A stretch of 44,692 bases of DNA from an uncultured Bacteroidia bacterium (lineage in GTDB: Bacteria > Bacteroidota > Bacteroidia > Bacteroidales > F082): assembly GCA_902767725.1 (NCBI GenBank), contig CACXIM010000015.1, forward strand, positions 1-44,692, written 5' to 3'. The notes beneath the pieces are model-generated. The model saw nothing but the letters and a program-made list of their open reading frames with translations, was not told the DNA's origin and ran no database searches. Positions 36,989-44,692 of the stretch are shown here, one piece after another; the first letter of the stretch is position 1; every line of letters begins with the position of its first letter. The position numbers and the translations under genes were made by a program.

Positions 36989-38869
36989 TCAATTCAAGAC
37001 TCTGCCTTCCTTGTCCTTGAAGGTGATCTCCAAGCCCAATCCACGAAGTTCGTGGATCAAGACGTTGAAGGACTCAGGAATACCCGGGATAGGCATATTG
37101 TCTCCCTTAACGATGGATTCGTAAGCCTTGGCGCGGCCGTTCACGTCGTCCGACTTCACGGTCAGGATCTCCTGAAGCACATTGCTGGCTCCGAAGGCCT
37201 CCAAGGCCCAGACTTCCATTTCACCGAAACGCTGACCACCAAACTGAGCCTTACCGCCCAGAGGCTGTTGCGTAATCAGTGAGTATGGTCCGATAGAACG
37301 GGCATGCATCTTGTCGTCGACCATGTGGTGCAACTTCAGCATGTAGATGTAACCCACGGTGGCAGGCTGGTCGAAAGGCTCGCCCGTCTCACCGTCGTAG
37401 AGCTGCATACGGCCATTGGCAGGCAAACCAGCCTTGGCCATATATTCATTGATTTCGCTCAGTGTGGCACCGTCGAAGATAGGCGTGGCGAACTTCAGTC
37501 CAAGTTCGTGACCGGCCCAACCGAGCACGGTCTCGTAAATCTGACCGAGGTTCATACGCGAAGGCACACCCAAGGGGTTCAACACGATATCGACCGGAGT
37601 ACCATCGGCCAAGAACGGCATGTCCTCGGCGCGGACGATCTTCGAGACGATACCCTTGTTACCGTGACGACCGGCCATCTTGTCACCAATCATCAGCTTG
37701 CGCTTCTTGGCCACATAGACCTTAGCCATCTGGACGATGCCATTCGGCAGCTCGTCGCCCACGCTGGCCACATACTTCTCACGGTTGAACTTACCTTCAA
37801 TCTCCTTGAACTTCACAGTGTAGTTGTCAATGATGGCACCTATCATCTTGTTGACCTTCTCATCTGACGTCCACTTGTTCGGGTTAACCGACAAATAGTC
37901 GATGTCGTAGAGGGCTTTGGCCGTGAACTTGGCCTTCTTGGGGATAAGGGTCTCCTTGAAGTTGTTCTGCACACCATTAGAGGTGCGGCCATTCAACAAG
38001 GTCATCAGTTTCTCCACCAACACGTCCTTGAGGGCGGCCAGCTCCTTATTGCAGGCGGCATCGATCTTGGCAATATCCTCCTTGTCCTTGGCGCGAGCCT
38101 TGCGATCCTTTTGCAGACGTGAGAAGAGGCGCTTGCCGATGACCACGCCCTTCATCGAAGGACCGGCCTTCAACGAGGCGTTCTTCACATCGCCAGCCTT
38201 GTCGCCAAAGATGGCACGGAGCAGTTTCTCTTCAGGAGTGGGATCCGATTCGCCCTTAGGCGTGATCTTACCGACAAGAATGTCGCCTTCCTTGACCTCG
38301 GCACCCACGCGGATGATACCGTGCTCGTCCAAGTCCTTGGTGGCATCGGTGCTCACGTTCGGGATGTCGTTGGTCAGCTCTTCCAAGCCACGCTTCGTGT
38401 CGCGCACCTCAAGGGTGAACTCCTCGATGTGGATGGAAGTGAACAGATCTTCCTTCACGATGCGTTCCGAGATGACGATAGCATCCTCATAGTTGTAACC
38501 CTTCCAAGGCATGAATGCCACTTTCAGGTTACGACCGAGGGCCAAGTCGCCATTCTGGGTGGCGTAGCCTTCCGTCAGGATCTGACCAAAGGTCACGTGG
38601 TCGCCGCGACGCACGATAGGCTTGATGTTGATGCTCGTGTTCTGGTTGGTACGGGCGTACTTCGTGAGATAATAGGTCTTCACATCGTCGTCGAAGCTGA
38701 CCAGACGCTCGTCATCCGTGCGGTCATACTTGATCGTGATCTTCTTTGAGTCAACGAAGATGACCTCACCCTCGCCTTCGGCAGTGATAAGAACGCGTGA
38801 ATCCTTGGCAACAGAGCGTTCAATACCAGTGCCCACGATAGGACTTTCGGGATTCATCGTTGGGACCAA
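36989..38869 (-). CDS. rpoB: RNA polymerase beta subunit, C-terminal part (broken rpoB)
   Basis: 626 codons that carry the second half of Rpo[21 protein letters not shown], then [38 protein letters not shown], and the end [20 protein letters not shown]. The apparent start at 38869 is in the middle of the gene. The frame differs from the N-terminal part. Aligned by memory to Bacteroidota RpoB, about 31 residues with the conserved IPFLEHDDANRALMG segment are missing between the halves. An intact polymerase cannot be made from this sequence as written. See the matching finding. Confidence 0.93.
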   Translation of the reverse strand: MVPTMNPESPIVGTGIERSVAKDSRVLITAEGEGEVIFVDSKKITIKYDRTDDERLVSFDDDVKTYYLTKYARTNQNTSINIKPIVRRGDHVTFGQILTEGYATQNGDLALGRNLKVAFMPWKGYNYEDAIVISERIVKEDLFTSIHIEEFTLEVRDTKRGLEELTNDIPNVSTDATKDLDEHGIIRVGAEVKEGDILVGKITPKGESDPTPEEKLLRAIFGDKAGDVKNASLKAGPSMKGVVIGKRLFSRLQKDRKARAKDKEDIAKIDAACNKELAALKDVLVEKLMTLLNGRTSNGVQNNFKETLIPKKAKFTAKALYDIDYLSVNPNKWTSDEKVNKMIGAIIDNYTVKFKEIEGKFNREKYVASVGDELPNGIVQMAKVYVAKKRKLMIGDKMAGRHGNKGIVSKIVRAEDMPFLADGTPVDIVLNPLGVPSRMNLGQIYETVLGWAGHELGLKFATPIFDGATLSEINEYMAKAGLPANGRMQLYDGETGEPFDQPATVGYIYMLKLHHMVDDKMHARSIGPYSLITQQPLGGKAQFGGQRFGEMEVWALEAFGASNVLQEILTVKSDDVNGRAKAYESIVKGDNMPIPGIPESFNVLIHELRGLGLEITFKDKEGRVLN

Positions 38870-40733
38870 CGTCCATCAGATTGATCTCTTCGGGCGAAAC
38901 GATAGGATAGTCGGCAATATAACGTGCCTTGATATCCTTGTCGGTAAATCTTCCCTCTTCATCAACAGGTGTCGTGGCTTGGGCAATAATCTTGTCCTCC
39001 TCAAGCTCAGCAGTCAGGTAAATCGGGTCGTTCTTGAAGTCGACCACACCGTCCTTCACCTCGCGGTAAGGCGTCTCAATAAAGCCCAAGTTGTTGATCT
39101 TGGCGAACACGCAGAGCGACGAAATCAGACCGATGTTGGGACCTTCAGGGGTCTCAATCGTGCAGAGACGGCCATAGTGCGTGTAGTGTACGTCACGGAC
39201 TTCGAAACCAGCACGATCGCGCGACAGACCGCCAGGACCCAAAGCGGAGATACGACGCTTATGCGTGATTTCCGACAGCGGGTTGGTCTGGTCCATGAAT
39301 TGCGACAGCTGGTTGGTGCCGAAGAACGAGTTGATGACCGACGACAGCGTCTTGGCGTTGATCAAGTCGATAGGCGTAAACACCTCATTGTCGCGCACGT
39401 TCATGCGTTCACGGATGGTACGTGACATACGGGCCAAGCCAACACCGAACTGGGCTTGCAGCTGCTCGCCCACGGTGCGGATACGACGGTTGCTCAAGTG
39501 GTCGATATCGTCGATTTCGGCCTTGCTGCTCAGCAGTTCGACCAAGTATTTGATGATGGCGATGATGTCTTCCTTCGTCAGGACTTTGACATCATCGGGG
39601 ATGTCGAGGTTGAGCTTGCGGTTGATGCGGTAGCGACCGACCAAGCCCAAATCATATCTCTTGTCGGAGAAGAACAGCTTGTCGATGATGCCACGGGCCG
39701 TTTCCTCATCGGGCGGCTCGGCGTTGCGCAACTGGCGGTAGATATATTCGACAGCCTCTTTCTCGGAGTTACATGTATCTTTTTCTAAAGTCTTGAAAAT
39801 GACTGAATAGTCAGAAATCCTATCATTCTCATCACGTTCGGCCTCGCTGTGGAGCAGGATGGTCTTTACACCGCTGTCCACAATCTTCTGGATGTGTTCA
39901 TCCTCAAGGACTACGTCACGGTCGATGATGACCTCGTTACGCTCGATGGAGACACATTCGCCCGTATCTTCGTTGACGAAGTCTTCGAAATACGTATGCA
40001 GCACACGGGCAGCCAGCTTACGGCCCAGAACGCGTTTCAGGCCTGCCTTCGAGACCTTCACTTCCTCGGCGAGGTTGAAGATGTCGAGTATGTCCTTATC
40101 GGTCTCATAGCCGATGGCACGGAGCAAAGTGGTGATAGGTAATTTTTTCTTACGGTCGATGTAGGCATACATGACGTTGTTGATGTCGGTCGAGAACTCC
40201 ATCCAAGAGCCCTTGAACGGGATGATACGGGCCGAATACAACATCGTGCCATTGGCGTGTTGGCTTTGACCGAAGAAAACACCGGGTGAACGGTGCAATT
40301 GGGAGACCACAACGCGTTCGGCTCCGTTGATGACGAAAGTACCGCGAGGCGTCATATACGGGATCATGCCGAGATACACGTCTTGCACGACGGTCTCAAA
40401 ATCTTCGTGTTCCTCGTCGTTGCAGGAAAGCTTCAGCTTAGCCTTGAGGGGAACGCTATAAGTGAGTCCACGTTCGATGCACTCCTCGATGCTGTAACGG
40501 GGAGCGTCGATGTAGTAGTCAAGAAATTCGAGAGTAAAGTTGCCTCTTGCGTCGGAGATGGGGAAGTTTTCGGCGAAAACCTTGTAGAGGCCTTCGTTCT
40601 TTCTGTTGTCAGGATTGGTTTCCAGCTGGAAGAAATCCTGGAACGACTGAAGTTGAATATCCAGAAAATCAGGGTATTCGAAAGACTTCTTGATGGACGC
40701 GAAGCTTATTCTTTCAGTTGATTTTGTTGCCAA
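38820..40733 (-). CDS. rpoB: RNA polymerase beta subunit, N-terminal part (broken rpoB)
   Basis: The first half of Rpo[61 protein letters not shown], and [20 protein letters not shown]. The start is probably TTG 40733 ([16 protein letters not shown]), because homology begins there; the ATG at 40817 would add 28 residues from the leader region with no counterpart. After [11 protein letters not shown] the frame is lost at about 38859 and ends at 38820 with 11 nonsense residues. The correct frame resumes inside the overlapping C-terminal part. The lesion is a deletion, not a simple one-base slip. Confidence 0.93.
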   Translation of the reverse strand: MATKSTERISFASIKKSFEYPDFLDIQLQSFQDFFQLETNPDNRKNEGLYKVFAENFPISDARGNFTLEFLDYYIDAPRYSIEECIERGLTYSVPLKAKLKLSCNDEEHEDFETVVQDVYLGMIPYMTPRGTFVINGAERVVVSQLHRSPGVFFGQSQHANGTMLYSARIIPFKGSWMEFSTDINNVMYAYIDRKKKLPITTLLRAIGYETDKDILDIFNLAEEVKVSKAGLKRVLGRKLAARVLHTYFEDFVNEDTGECVSIERNEVIIDRDVVLEDEHIQKIVDSGVKTILLHSEAERDENDRISDYSVIFKTLEKDTCNSEKEAVEYIYRQLRNAEPPDEETARGIIDKLFFSDKRYDLGLVGRYRINRKLNLDIPDDVKVLTKEDIIAIIKYLVELLSSKAEIDDIDHLSNRRIRTVGEQLQAQFGVGLARMSRTIRERMNVRDNEVFTPIDLINAKTLSSVINSFFGTNQLSQFMDQTNPLSEITHKRRISALGPGGLSRDRAGFEVRDVHYTHYGRLCTIETPEGPNIGLISSLCVFAKINNLGFIETPYREVKDGVVDFKNDPIYLTAELEEDKIIAQATTPVDEEGRFTDKDIKARYIADYPIVSPEEINLMDVGPNDESRKSYRGHWY

Positions 40734-40816
40734 GGTGATATTGTTTTTAAGTGATGTAATGGGAAAGACGAACGAACGAAGAGAGGGAATTTCGCATAAA
40801 GCGAAAAATCGGCACA

Positions 40817-40846
40817 AACCTCAGCCCCTATTTCGGGACTGAGGTT
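40817..40846 (-). terminator. Attenuator-like hairpin between rplL and rpoB
   Basis: The minus strand pairs AACCTCAGTCCC with GGGGCTGAGGTT (12 bp with one G-U) around GAAATA, followed by TGTGCCGATTTTT. A weak terminator or processing site at this position would lower rpoBC relative to rplJL, as known in E. coli. Confidence 0.6.
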
Positions 40847-40875
40847 GAATGCCGTTATGAACGGGAATTGAATCC

Positions 40876-41253
40876 TTATTTCACTTCCACTTCTGCACCG
40901 GCCTCTTCGAGTTGAGCCTTCAGTGCATTAGCTTCGTCTTTGCTCACGCCTTCCTTCAGCGGTTTGGGAGCTGCGTCAACCAGTTCCTTGGCTTCCTTCA
41001 GGCCGAGGCTGGTGAGTTCCTTCACCAACTTCACGACTGCCAGCTTCTGAGCACCAGCGCTCTTCAGGATGACGTCGAAAGAAGTCTTTTCTTCAGCAGC
41101 GGCAGCGGCGCCACCAGCAGCAGGAGCAGCAACAGCAACAGCGGCGGCTGCGGGTTCAATACCGTATTCTTCCTTCAGGATGTTAGCGAGTTCGTTCACT
41201 TCCTTCACGGTAAGATTGACTAATTGTTCAGCAAAAGCTTTAAGATCTGCCAT
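40876..41253 (-). CDS. rplL: Ribosomal protein L7/L12
   Basis: A protein of 125 residues that forms the flexible stalk of the 50S subunit. The N-terminal dimerisation part ([20 protein letters not shown]) is followed by an alanine-rich hinge and the globular C-terminal domain ([40 protein letters not shown]). Intact. It follows rplJ by 65 bp and precedes an attenuator-like hairpin and rpoB. Confidence 0.98.
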   Translation of the reverse strand: MADLKAFAEQLVNLTVKEVNELANILKEEYGIEPAAAAVAVAAPAAGGAAAAAEEKTSFDVILKSAGAQKLAVVKLVKELTSLGLKEAKELVDAAPKPLKEGVSKDEANALKAQLEEAGAEVEVK

Positions 41254-41318
41254 TTTTAATTCTATTTTAAATTGTTAATACTTGCTTTTAATGGTTTGAA
41301 TGATACACATTCGATATA

Positions 41319-41840
41319 TTATTCTGGTCTTTCGGACAGGGTTTCGAGAATACCGCTCAGTTTGTGACCACCAGATTGCAGGCCGCTGATGACGTTCTTC
41401 ATCGGCGATTGCAGCAAGGCAATGATGTCGGCGATGAGGTCGTTCTTCGACTTGATGTTGCAGAGAGCGTCGAGCATGTCGTCGCCAACGTAGCAGCACT
41501 CCTCGATGAAGGCGCCCTTCAGGATAGGACGGTCACTGGTCTTACGGAAATTCTTGATCAGCTTGGCGGGAGCGTTGCCGGTCTCGCAAAGCATCAATGC
41601 AGTTGATCCTTTCAGAACGTCGTACAGACCTTCATAGTCCTTCTCCATTTGCTGCATAGCCTTATGGAGCAGAGCGTTCTTCACAACGATCATTTTCACA
41701 CCACTGTTAAAGCACTGCCTTCTAAGCTGGCTGGTCTTCTCAGCGTTGAGGTCGGAGACGTCGGTCAGGTAGAAGTTGGGGCAGGCCTTCAGTTCACTGA
41801 GTATGGAGTCGATGAGGACTTGTTTATCTTCTTTTCTCAT
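41319..41840 (-). CDS. rplJ: Ribosomal protein L10
   Basis: A protein of 173 residues, the stalk base that holds L7/L12 dimers. Bacteroidota-like features are MRKEDKQVLIDSILSELKAC, NAEKTSQLRRQCFNSGVKMI and the C-terminal helix region IIALLQSPMKNVISGLQSGG. Intact, no gap seen. It starts 20 bp after rplA and precedes rplL, the standard order. In E. coli L10 represses its own operon by binding the leader; no such site could be identified here. Confidence 0.97.
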   Translation of the reverse strand: MRKEDKQVLIDSILSELKACPNFYLTDVSDLNAEKTSQLRRQCFNSGVKMIVVKNALLHKAMQQMEKDYEGLYDVLKGSTALMLCETGNAPAKLIKNFRKTSDRPILKGAFIEECCYVGDDMLDALCNIKSKNDLIADIIALLQSPMKNVISGLQSGGHKLSGILETLSERPE

Positions 41841-41860
41841 TTCAACAAATTCCTTTCAAT

Positions 41861-42100
41861 TTAGTTTGACACTGATTTGACATCGATCTGCACACCCGGG
41901 CTCATCGTGCTAGAGATATAGATGCTCTTCACATACGTACCTTTAGCAGCGGCTGGTTTCAACTTGATATTCACTTCTTGAACAGCCTTTGCGACGTCCA
42001 TCGTAACAGTGCCAGTCTTGGGGTTCGGCATCAAGCCGCGAGGACCGAGGATACGGCCCAGGGCGCCCACCTTAGGCATGATGTTAGGAGTGGTGATCAC
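41861..42100 (-). CDS. rplA: Ribosomal protein L1, C-terminal part (broken rplA)
   Basis: This frame continues the L1 sequence: [12 protein letters not shown] is readable just upstream (to 42154), then [20 protein letters not shown] and [16 protein letters not shown]. It then jumps in frame to [20 protein letters not shown]. The normal L1 stretch between these, roughly 39 residues of the KIDFKVDK...SFSPEQI type, is absent near 41973-41975. The end [16 protein letters not shown] is normal. Its apparent start at 42100 is internal. With the first gap this makes rplA doubly damaged. Confidence 0.88.
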   Translation of the reverse strand: MITTPNIMPKVGALGRILGPRGLMPNPKTGTVTMDVAKAVQEVNIKLKPAAAKGTYVKSIYISSTMSPGVQIDVKSVSN

Positions 42101-42408
42101 AACGTCAATATCGGTCCAACCGTCCTTGATCTTTTGGATGTATTCATCCAGACCTGTGCCTTGTCCGGGTTGCAGAGCACCAGGACGCGAACGACCTTAC
42201 CAGTGCCGTGGGGCAGCGTCACCGAGCCGCGGACCATTTGATTGGCCTTGCGGGGGTCGACACCCAAACGGATGTTCAAGTCAACCGAAGCATCGAACTT
42301 GCTGTAAGTGATCTGTTTTACGATATTAACTGCTTCATTCAAGGAGTAACTCTTGCTTTTGTCGAACTTAGCTAAAGCTTCTTTCCTCTGTTTGGATACT
42401 TTTGACAT
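42097..42408 (-). CDS. rplA: Ribosomal protein L1, N-terminal part (broken rplA)
   Basis: It starts [20 protein letters not shown] and continues with the L1 signature [38 protein letters not shown]. Near 42155 the sequence jumps: about ten residues (of the type EAKAAGADYV) are missing and the frame changes, so the last 20 codons are nonsense. L1 is the rRNA-binding protein of the L1 stalk and normally has about 230 residues. The start region is duplicated in tandem (42388-42443), placing an extra ATG and a 7-codon mini-frame just upstream. Confidence 0.9.
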   Translation of the reverse strand: MSKVSKQRKEALAKFDKSKSYSLNEAVNIVKQITYSKFDASVDLNIRLGVDPRKANQMVRGSVTLPHGTGKVVRVLVLCNPDKAQVWMNTSKRSRTVGPILTL

Positions 42409-42443
42409 TTAACTACTGTTTGGATACTTTTGACATTTAACTA
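42388..42443. repeat. Perfect 28-bp tandem duplication over the rplA start
   Basis: Bases 42388-42415 and 42416-42443 are identical. Each copy holds a rplA-like start codon (minus strand, ATG at 42406-42408 and 42434-42436). The upstream copy reads MSKVSKQ and then TAG, which ends five bases before the true start. Confidence 0.9.
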
Positions 42444-42477
42444 ACTTTTTTGTTGTTCTACAAATGCACGAAAGATC

Positions 42478-42924
42478 TTAGTCTTTCTTTAAAGGTGATT
42501 CGCCGGTTATCTTCACGCCCATGCTGCGTGCCGTTCCAGCCACCATTGACATGGCGGACTCGACGGTGAAGCAATTCATGTCCTTCATCTTGTTGGTGGC
42601 GATTTCACGAACTTGGTCCCAAGTCAACGAACCGACTTTCGAACGGTTAGGTTCCTTGGAGCCGCCTTTGATCTTCGCAGCCTCAATGATGGAGACAGCC
42701 ACCGGAGAAGCCTTCACGATGAAATCGAAAGACTTGTCCTTATACACAGTAATGATGACGGGCAAAACCTTGCCAGCCTGATCCTGCGTACGGGCGTTGA
42801 ACTGCTTGCAGAATTCCATGATGTTCACACCCTTAGAACCCAAAGCGGGACCAACGGGCGGGGCGGGATTCGCAGCTCCTCCTTTGATTTGCAATTTAAT
42901 TAATCCGCTTACTTCTTTTGCCAT
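42478..42924 (-). CDS. rplK: Ribosomal protein L11
   Basis: A protein of 148 residues, normal length. It binds the GTPase-associated centre of 23S r[23 protein letters not shown] is the universal N-terminal signature, followed by [20 protein letters not shown] and a C-terminal domain with [20 protein letters not shown]. Intact, in its usual place between nusG and rplA. Confidence 0.98.
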   Translation of the reverse strand: MAKEVSGLIKLQIKGGAANPAPPVGPALGSKGVNIMEFCKQFNARTQDQAGKVLPVIITVYKDKSFDFIVKASPVAVSIIEAAKIKGGSKEPNRSKVGSLTWDQVREIATNKMKDMNCFTVESAMSMVAGTARSMGVKITGESPLKKD

Positions 42925-42981
42925 TTCTTTAATCCTTAATTAAGTGTAATTAGGCAACAATTTAAATTCGCACAAACCAGC

Positions 42982-43530
42982 TTAGCTTTCCAACTTCACC
43001 TGGAAGAAACTCAGCTCCAATGGGGTCTTACGACCAAAAATCTTAACAGCCACCTTCAGTTTCTTCTTTTCCTCGTTCACCTCTTCGATGACACCTTGGA
43101 AAGTGCTGAAAGGACCATCATTGACAATGACCGACTGGCCCACCATGAACGTGACATCGCTGCCGGCGCCCATGCCTTGAAGCTCGTCGACCTTGCCCAA
43201 GATACGCTTCACCTCTTGCGGGCGCAGCGGGTCGGGCTCACCATTCGTGCCCAGGAAGCCTAGCACGTTAGGAACATTCTTGATGACATGAACCACCTCG
43301 CCAACCAGAACAGCCTCCACAAGCACATAGCCCGGCAGGTAGTTGCGCTCTTTGCACACCTTCTTGCCGTTCTTCACCTCAAAGTACTTCTCGGTCGGAA
43401 TCAAGATAGTGGGGATAAGGTCCTGCAGATTCAACCTCTTGATTTCGGACTCAAGGTATTCCTTAACCTTTTTTTCCTTACCAGAGATGGCTTTCACCAC
43501 ATACCACTTCCTCTCGTTCGTGTCGCTCAT
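42982..43530 (-). CDS. nusG: Transcription termination/antitermination protein NusG
   Basis: A protein of 182 residues. The NGN domain starts at [20 protein letters not shown] and contains [14 protein letters not shown]. The KOW domain follows at about residue 128 ([20 protein letters not shown]) and ends in [12 protein letters not shown]. It binds RNA polymerase and couples it to other factors. Length and order are standard. It lies between secE and rplK. Confidence 0.97.
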   Translation of the reverse strand: MSDTNERKWYVVKAISGKEKKVKEYLESEIKRLNLQDLIPTILIPTEKYFEVKNGKKVCKERNYLPGYVLVEAVLVGEVVHVIKNVPNVLGFLGTNGEPDPLRPQEVKRILGKVDELQGMGAGSDVTFMVGQSVIVNDGPFSTFQGVIEEVNEEKKKLKVAVKIFGRKTPLELSFFQVKLES

Positions 43531-43587
43531 CTTCCAATCAAATTAAATAGTTAGCCGATAAATGCTCATCAAGATTCAATCCATCTA

Positions 43588-43776
43588 TCAGAACAGTCCG
43601 TAAAACGCTTCTAACAGATTTTTGAATGAAATGTCCATCAAGAACACCACCAGGGCGATGATCAGGGAAGCAATGGACACAACCAACACGCTACTTCTCA
43701 GCTCTTGCCAAGTCGGCCAAGTGACCTTCTCTTTGAGCTCAGTGTAGCACTCCTTAATGTAGTTTACAATTTTCAT
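43588..43776 (-). CDS. secE: Protein translocase subunit SecE
   Basis: A single-helix SecE of 62 residues. An amphipathic start (VNYIKECYTELKEKVTWPTW) with the typical VTWPTW motif is followed by one membrane helix (SVLVVSIASLIIALVVFLMD). It is the clamp subunit of the SecYEG channel. Position between tRNA-Trp and nusG is the common arrangement. Confidence 0.96.
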   Translation of the reverse strand: MKIVNYIKECYTELKEKVTWPTWQELRSSVLVVSIASLIIALVVFLMDISFKNLLEAFYGLF

Positions 43777-43789
43777 TTTCTATTGAACC

Positions 43790-44692
43790 TTAATAAAAAG
43801 CACGGGCGGAAAGGCTCGAACTCTCGACACTCGGTTTTGGAGACCGATGCTCTACCAACTGAGCTACGCCCGTAGGCTCAATCACCTGACCGGAACCAAC
43901 GGTACGACCACCTTCACGGATAGCGAAGCGGAGACCCTTGTCCATGGCGATGTCGGCAATCAACTTAACGTCGATGGTGACGTGGTCGCCAGGCATGACC
44001 ATTTCCATGCCTTCAGGAAGAGTGATTTCACCAGTAACGTCGGTGGTTCTGAAGTAGAACTGAGGACGATACTTGTTACGGAACGGGGTGTGACGGCCAC
44101 CTTCTTCCTTGCTCAGGACGTAGACCTGACCCTTGAAGTGGTGGTAAGGCTTCACCGAACCGGGCTTGGCAATAACCATACCACGGCGGATTTCGTCCTT
44201 GTCGATACCGCGGAGCAACAGACCAGCGTTATCGCCAGCTTCACCTTCGTCCAAAATCTTGCGGAACATTTCCACACCGGTAACGACTGACTTCAGCTTC
44301 TCAGCACCCATACCGAGGATATCGACGGGATCACCAACGTGGATGACGCCAGTTTCGATACGACCGGTAGCAACGGTACCACGGCCAGTGATGGAGAACA
44401 CGTCCTCGATAGGCATCAGGAACGGCTTGTCAATGGCACGCTGAGGCTCGGGAATCCAAGTGTCGCAAGCGTCCATCAGTTCGTCGATGGCGGGAGTCCA
44501 CTTCGGGTCATCGTTCAGAGCACCCAGAGCAGAGCCACGGATGATAGGCGTATTGTCGGCATCGAATTCGTACTTGCCAAGGAGGTCACGGACTTCCATC
44601 TCAACCAACTCCAGCAACTCTTCATCGTCAACAAGGTCGCACTTGTTCAGGAACACCACGAGGCGCGGCACACCAACCTGACGGGCGAGCAG
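43790..44692 (-). CDS. tuf: Elongation factor Tu (5'-truncated, stop codon missing)
   Basis: The gene enters the window from the right, with about 270 EF-Tu residues visible: [20 protein letters not shown] (NKCD is the guanine-specificity motif), [40 protein letters not shown] and [17 protein letters not shown]. Homology ends at 43877. There the family normally has two or three more residues and a stop. Instead the frame runs straight on through the whole tRNA-Trp gene and stops at 43790. The tail ([12 protein letters not shown]...) is translated tRNA and not real protein. The end and intergenic gap of tuf are therefore missing from the sequence. Confidence 0.93.
   Translation of the reverse strand: MLARQVGVPRLVVFLNKCDLVDDEELLELVEMEVRDLLGKYEFDADNTPIIRGSALGALNDDPKWTPAIDELMDACDTWIPEPQRAIDKPFLMPIEDVFSITGRGTVATGRIETGVIHVGDPVDILGMGAEKLKSVVTGVEMFRKILDEGEAGDNAGLLLRGIDKDEIRRGMVIAKPGSVKPYHHFKGQVYVLSKEEGGRHTPFRNKYRPQFYFRTTDVTGEITLPEGMEMVMPGDHVTIDVKLIADIAMDKGLRFAIREGGRTVGSGQVIEPTGVAQLVEHRSPKPSVESSSLSARAFY
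43801..43873 (-). tRNA. tRNA-Trp (CCA)
   Basis: A complete 73-nt cloverleaf on the minus strand: acceptor ACGGGCG / CGCCCGT with discriminator G, D arm GCTC-AGTTGGTA-GAGC, anticodon arm TCGGT-CTCCAAA-ACCGA with anticodon CCA, and T arm GAGAG-TTCGAGC-CTTTC. The 3' CCA is not encoded. It sits between tuf and secE, where Bacteroidota commonly have tRNA-Trp. Its 5' end touches the last tuf bases with only three bases between. Confidence 0.96.

Noticed and set aside
38820-38869. rpoB break as intein, split gene or programmed frameshift
   Set aside because: Conserved residues are absent from the DNA, so no splicing or frameshift can restore them, and there is no inserted sequence.
38718-39425. 235-codon plus-strand frame opposite the rpoB break
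   Set aside because: Shadow frame; it does not explain the rpoB lesion.
40734-40817. ATG 40817 as rpoB start
   Set aside because: The 28 extra residues lie in the leader after the rplL-rpoB hairpin and have no counterpart in RpoB; TTG 40733 fits homology.

Overview
The window is a piece of a Bacteroidota chromosome, most likely Bacteroidales. The evidence is type IX secretion (T9SS) genes, proteins with T9SS C-terminal sorting domains, a GldJ lipoprotein, Bacteroidota-type RNA polymerase and ribosomal proteins, and several promoters with the Bacteroidota -7 box TAnnTTTG. No 16S gene is present, so the genus cannot be named.

Left part (1-14.2 kb): a truncated membrane protein with a Gate/nucleoside-recognition fold faces a minus-strand T9SS cluster of porV and two complete tandem porU-like sortase genes. 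Divergent from these is gldJ, followed by murF and anmK (cell-wall synthesis and recycling). The neighbourhood porV-porU-gldJ(-murF) is the arrangement known from flavobacteria; the second porU copy is the unusual part.

Middle (14.2-32.3 kb): an ORF6N/PLD-like protein with an internal 42-nt repeat; two tandem secreted paralogues that vaguely resemble LpoB/CsgG; a small glycan cluster (flippase, methyltransferase, glycosyltransferase); a C10 cysteine protease that is probably T9SS cargo; a zinc-ribbon protein; a DUF4159 protein; rsmE; argS; a broken cytidylate-kinase-like gene; pyrB and pyrI; lemA; an unknown secreted protein; and a secreted alpha/beta hydrolase. The gaps hold several families of imperfect palindromic (REP/MITE-like) elements, two of which occur twice. 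pyrB has a 5' leader with an intrinsic terminator.

Right part (32.3-44.7 kb): the transcription/translation block on the minus strand, tuf - tRNA-Trp - secE - nusG - rplK - rplA - rplJ - rplL - rpoB - rpoC - DUF3467. Order and most genes are ordinary, but rpoB is frameshifted by a missing segment of about 100 nt, rplA lacks two internal segments and carries a 28-bp tandem duplication at its start codon, and tuf runs without a stop into tRNA-Trp. The cytidylate-kinase-like gene at 27.2 kb has a similar small deletion over its P-loop. Such lesions in essential genes point first to assembly artefacts or a chimeric metagenome contig and should be checked before biology is built on them. I see no CRISPR array, insertion sequence, integrase or clear new multi-gene system; the best biological leads are the PorU duplication, the pyrB leader and the palindromic repeat families.
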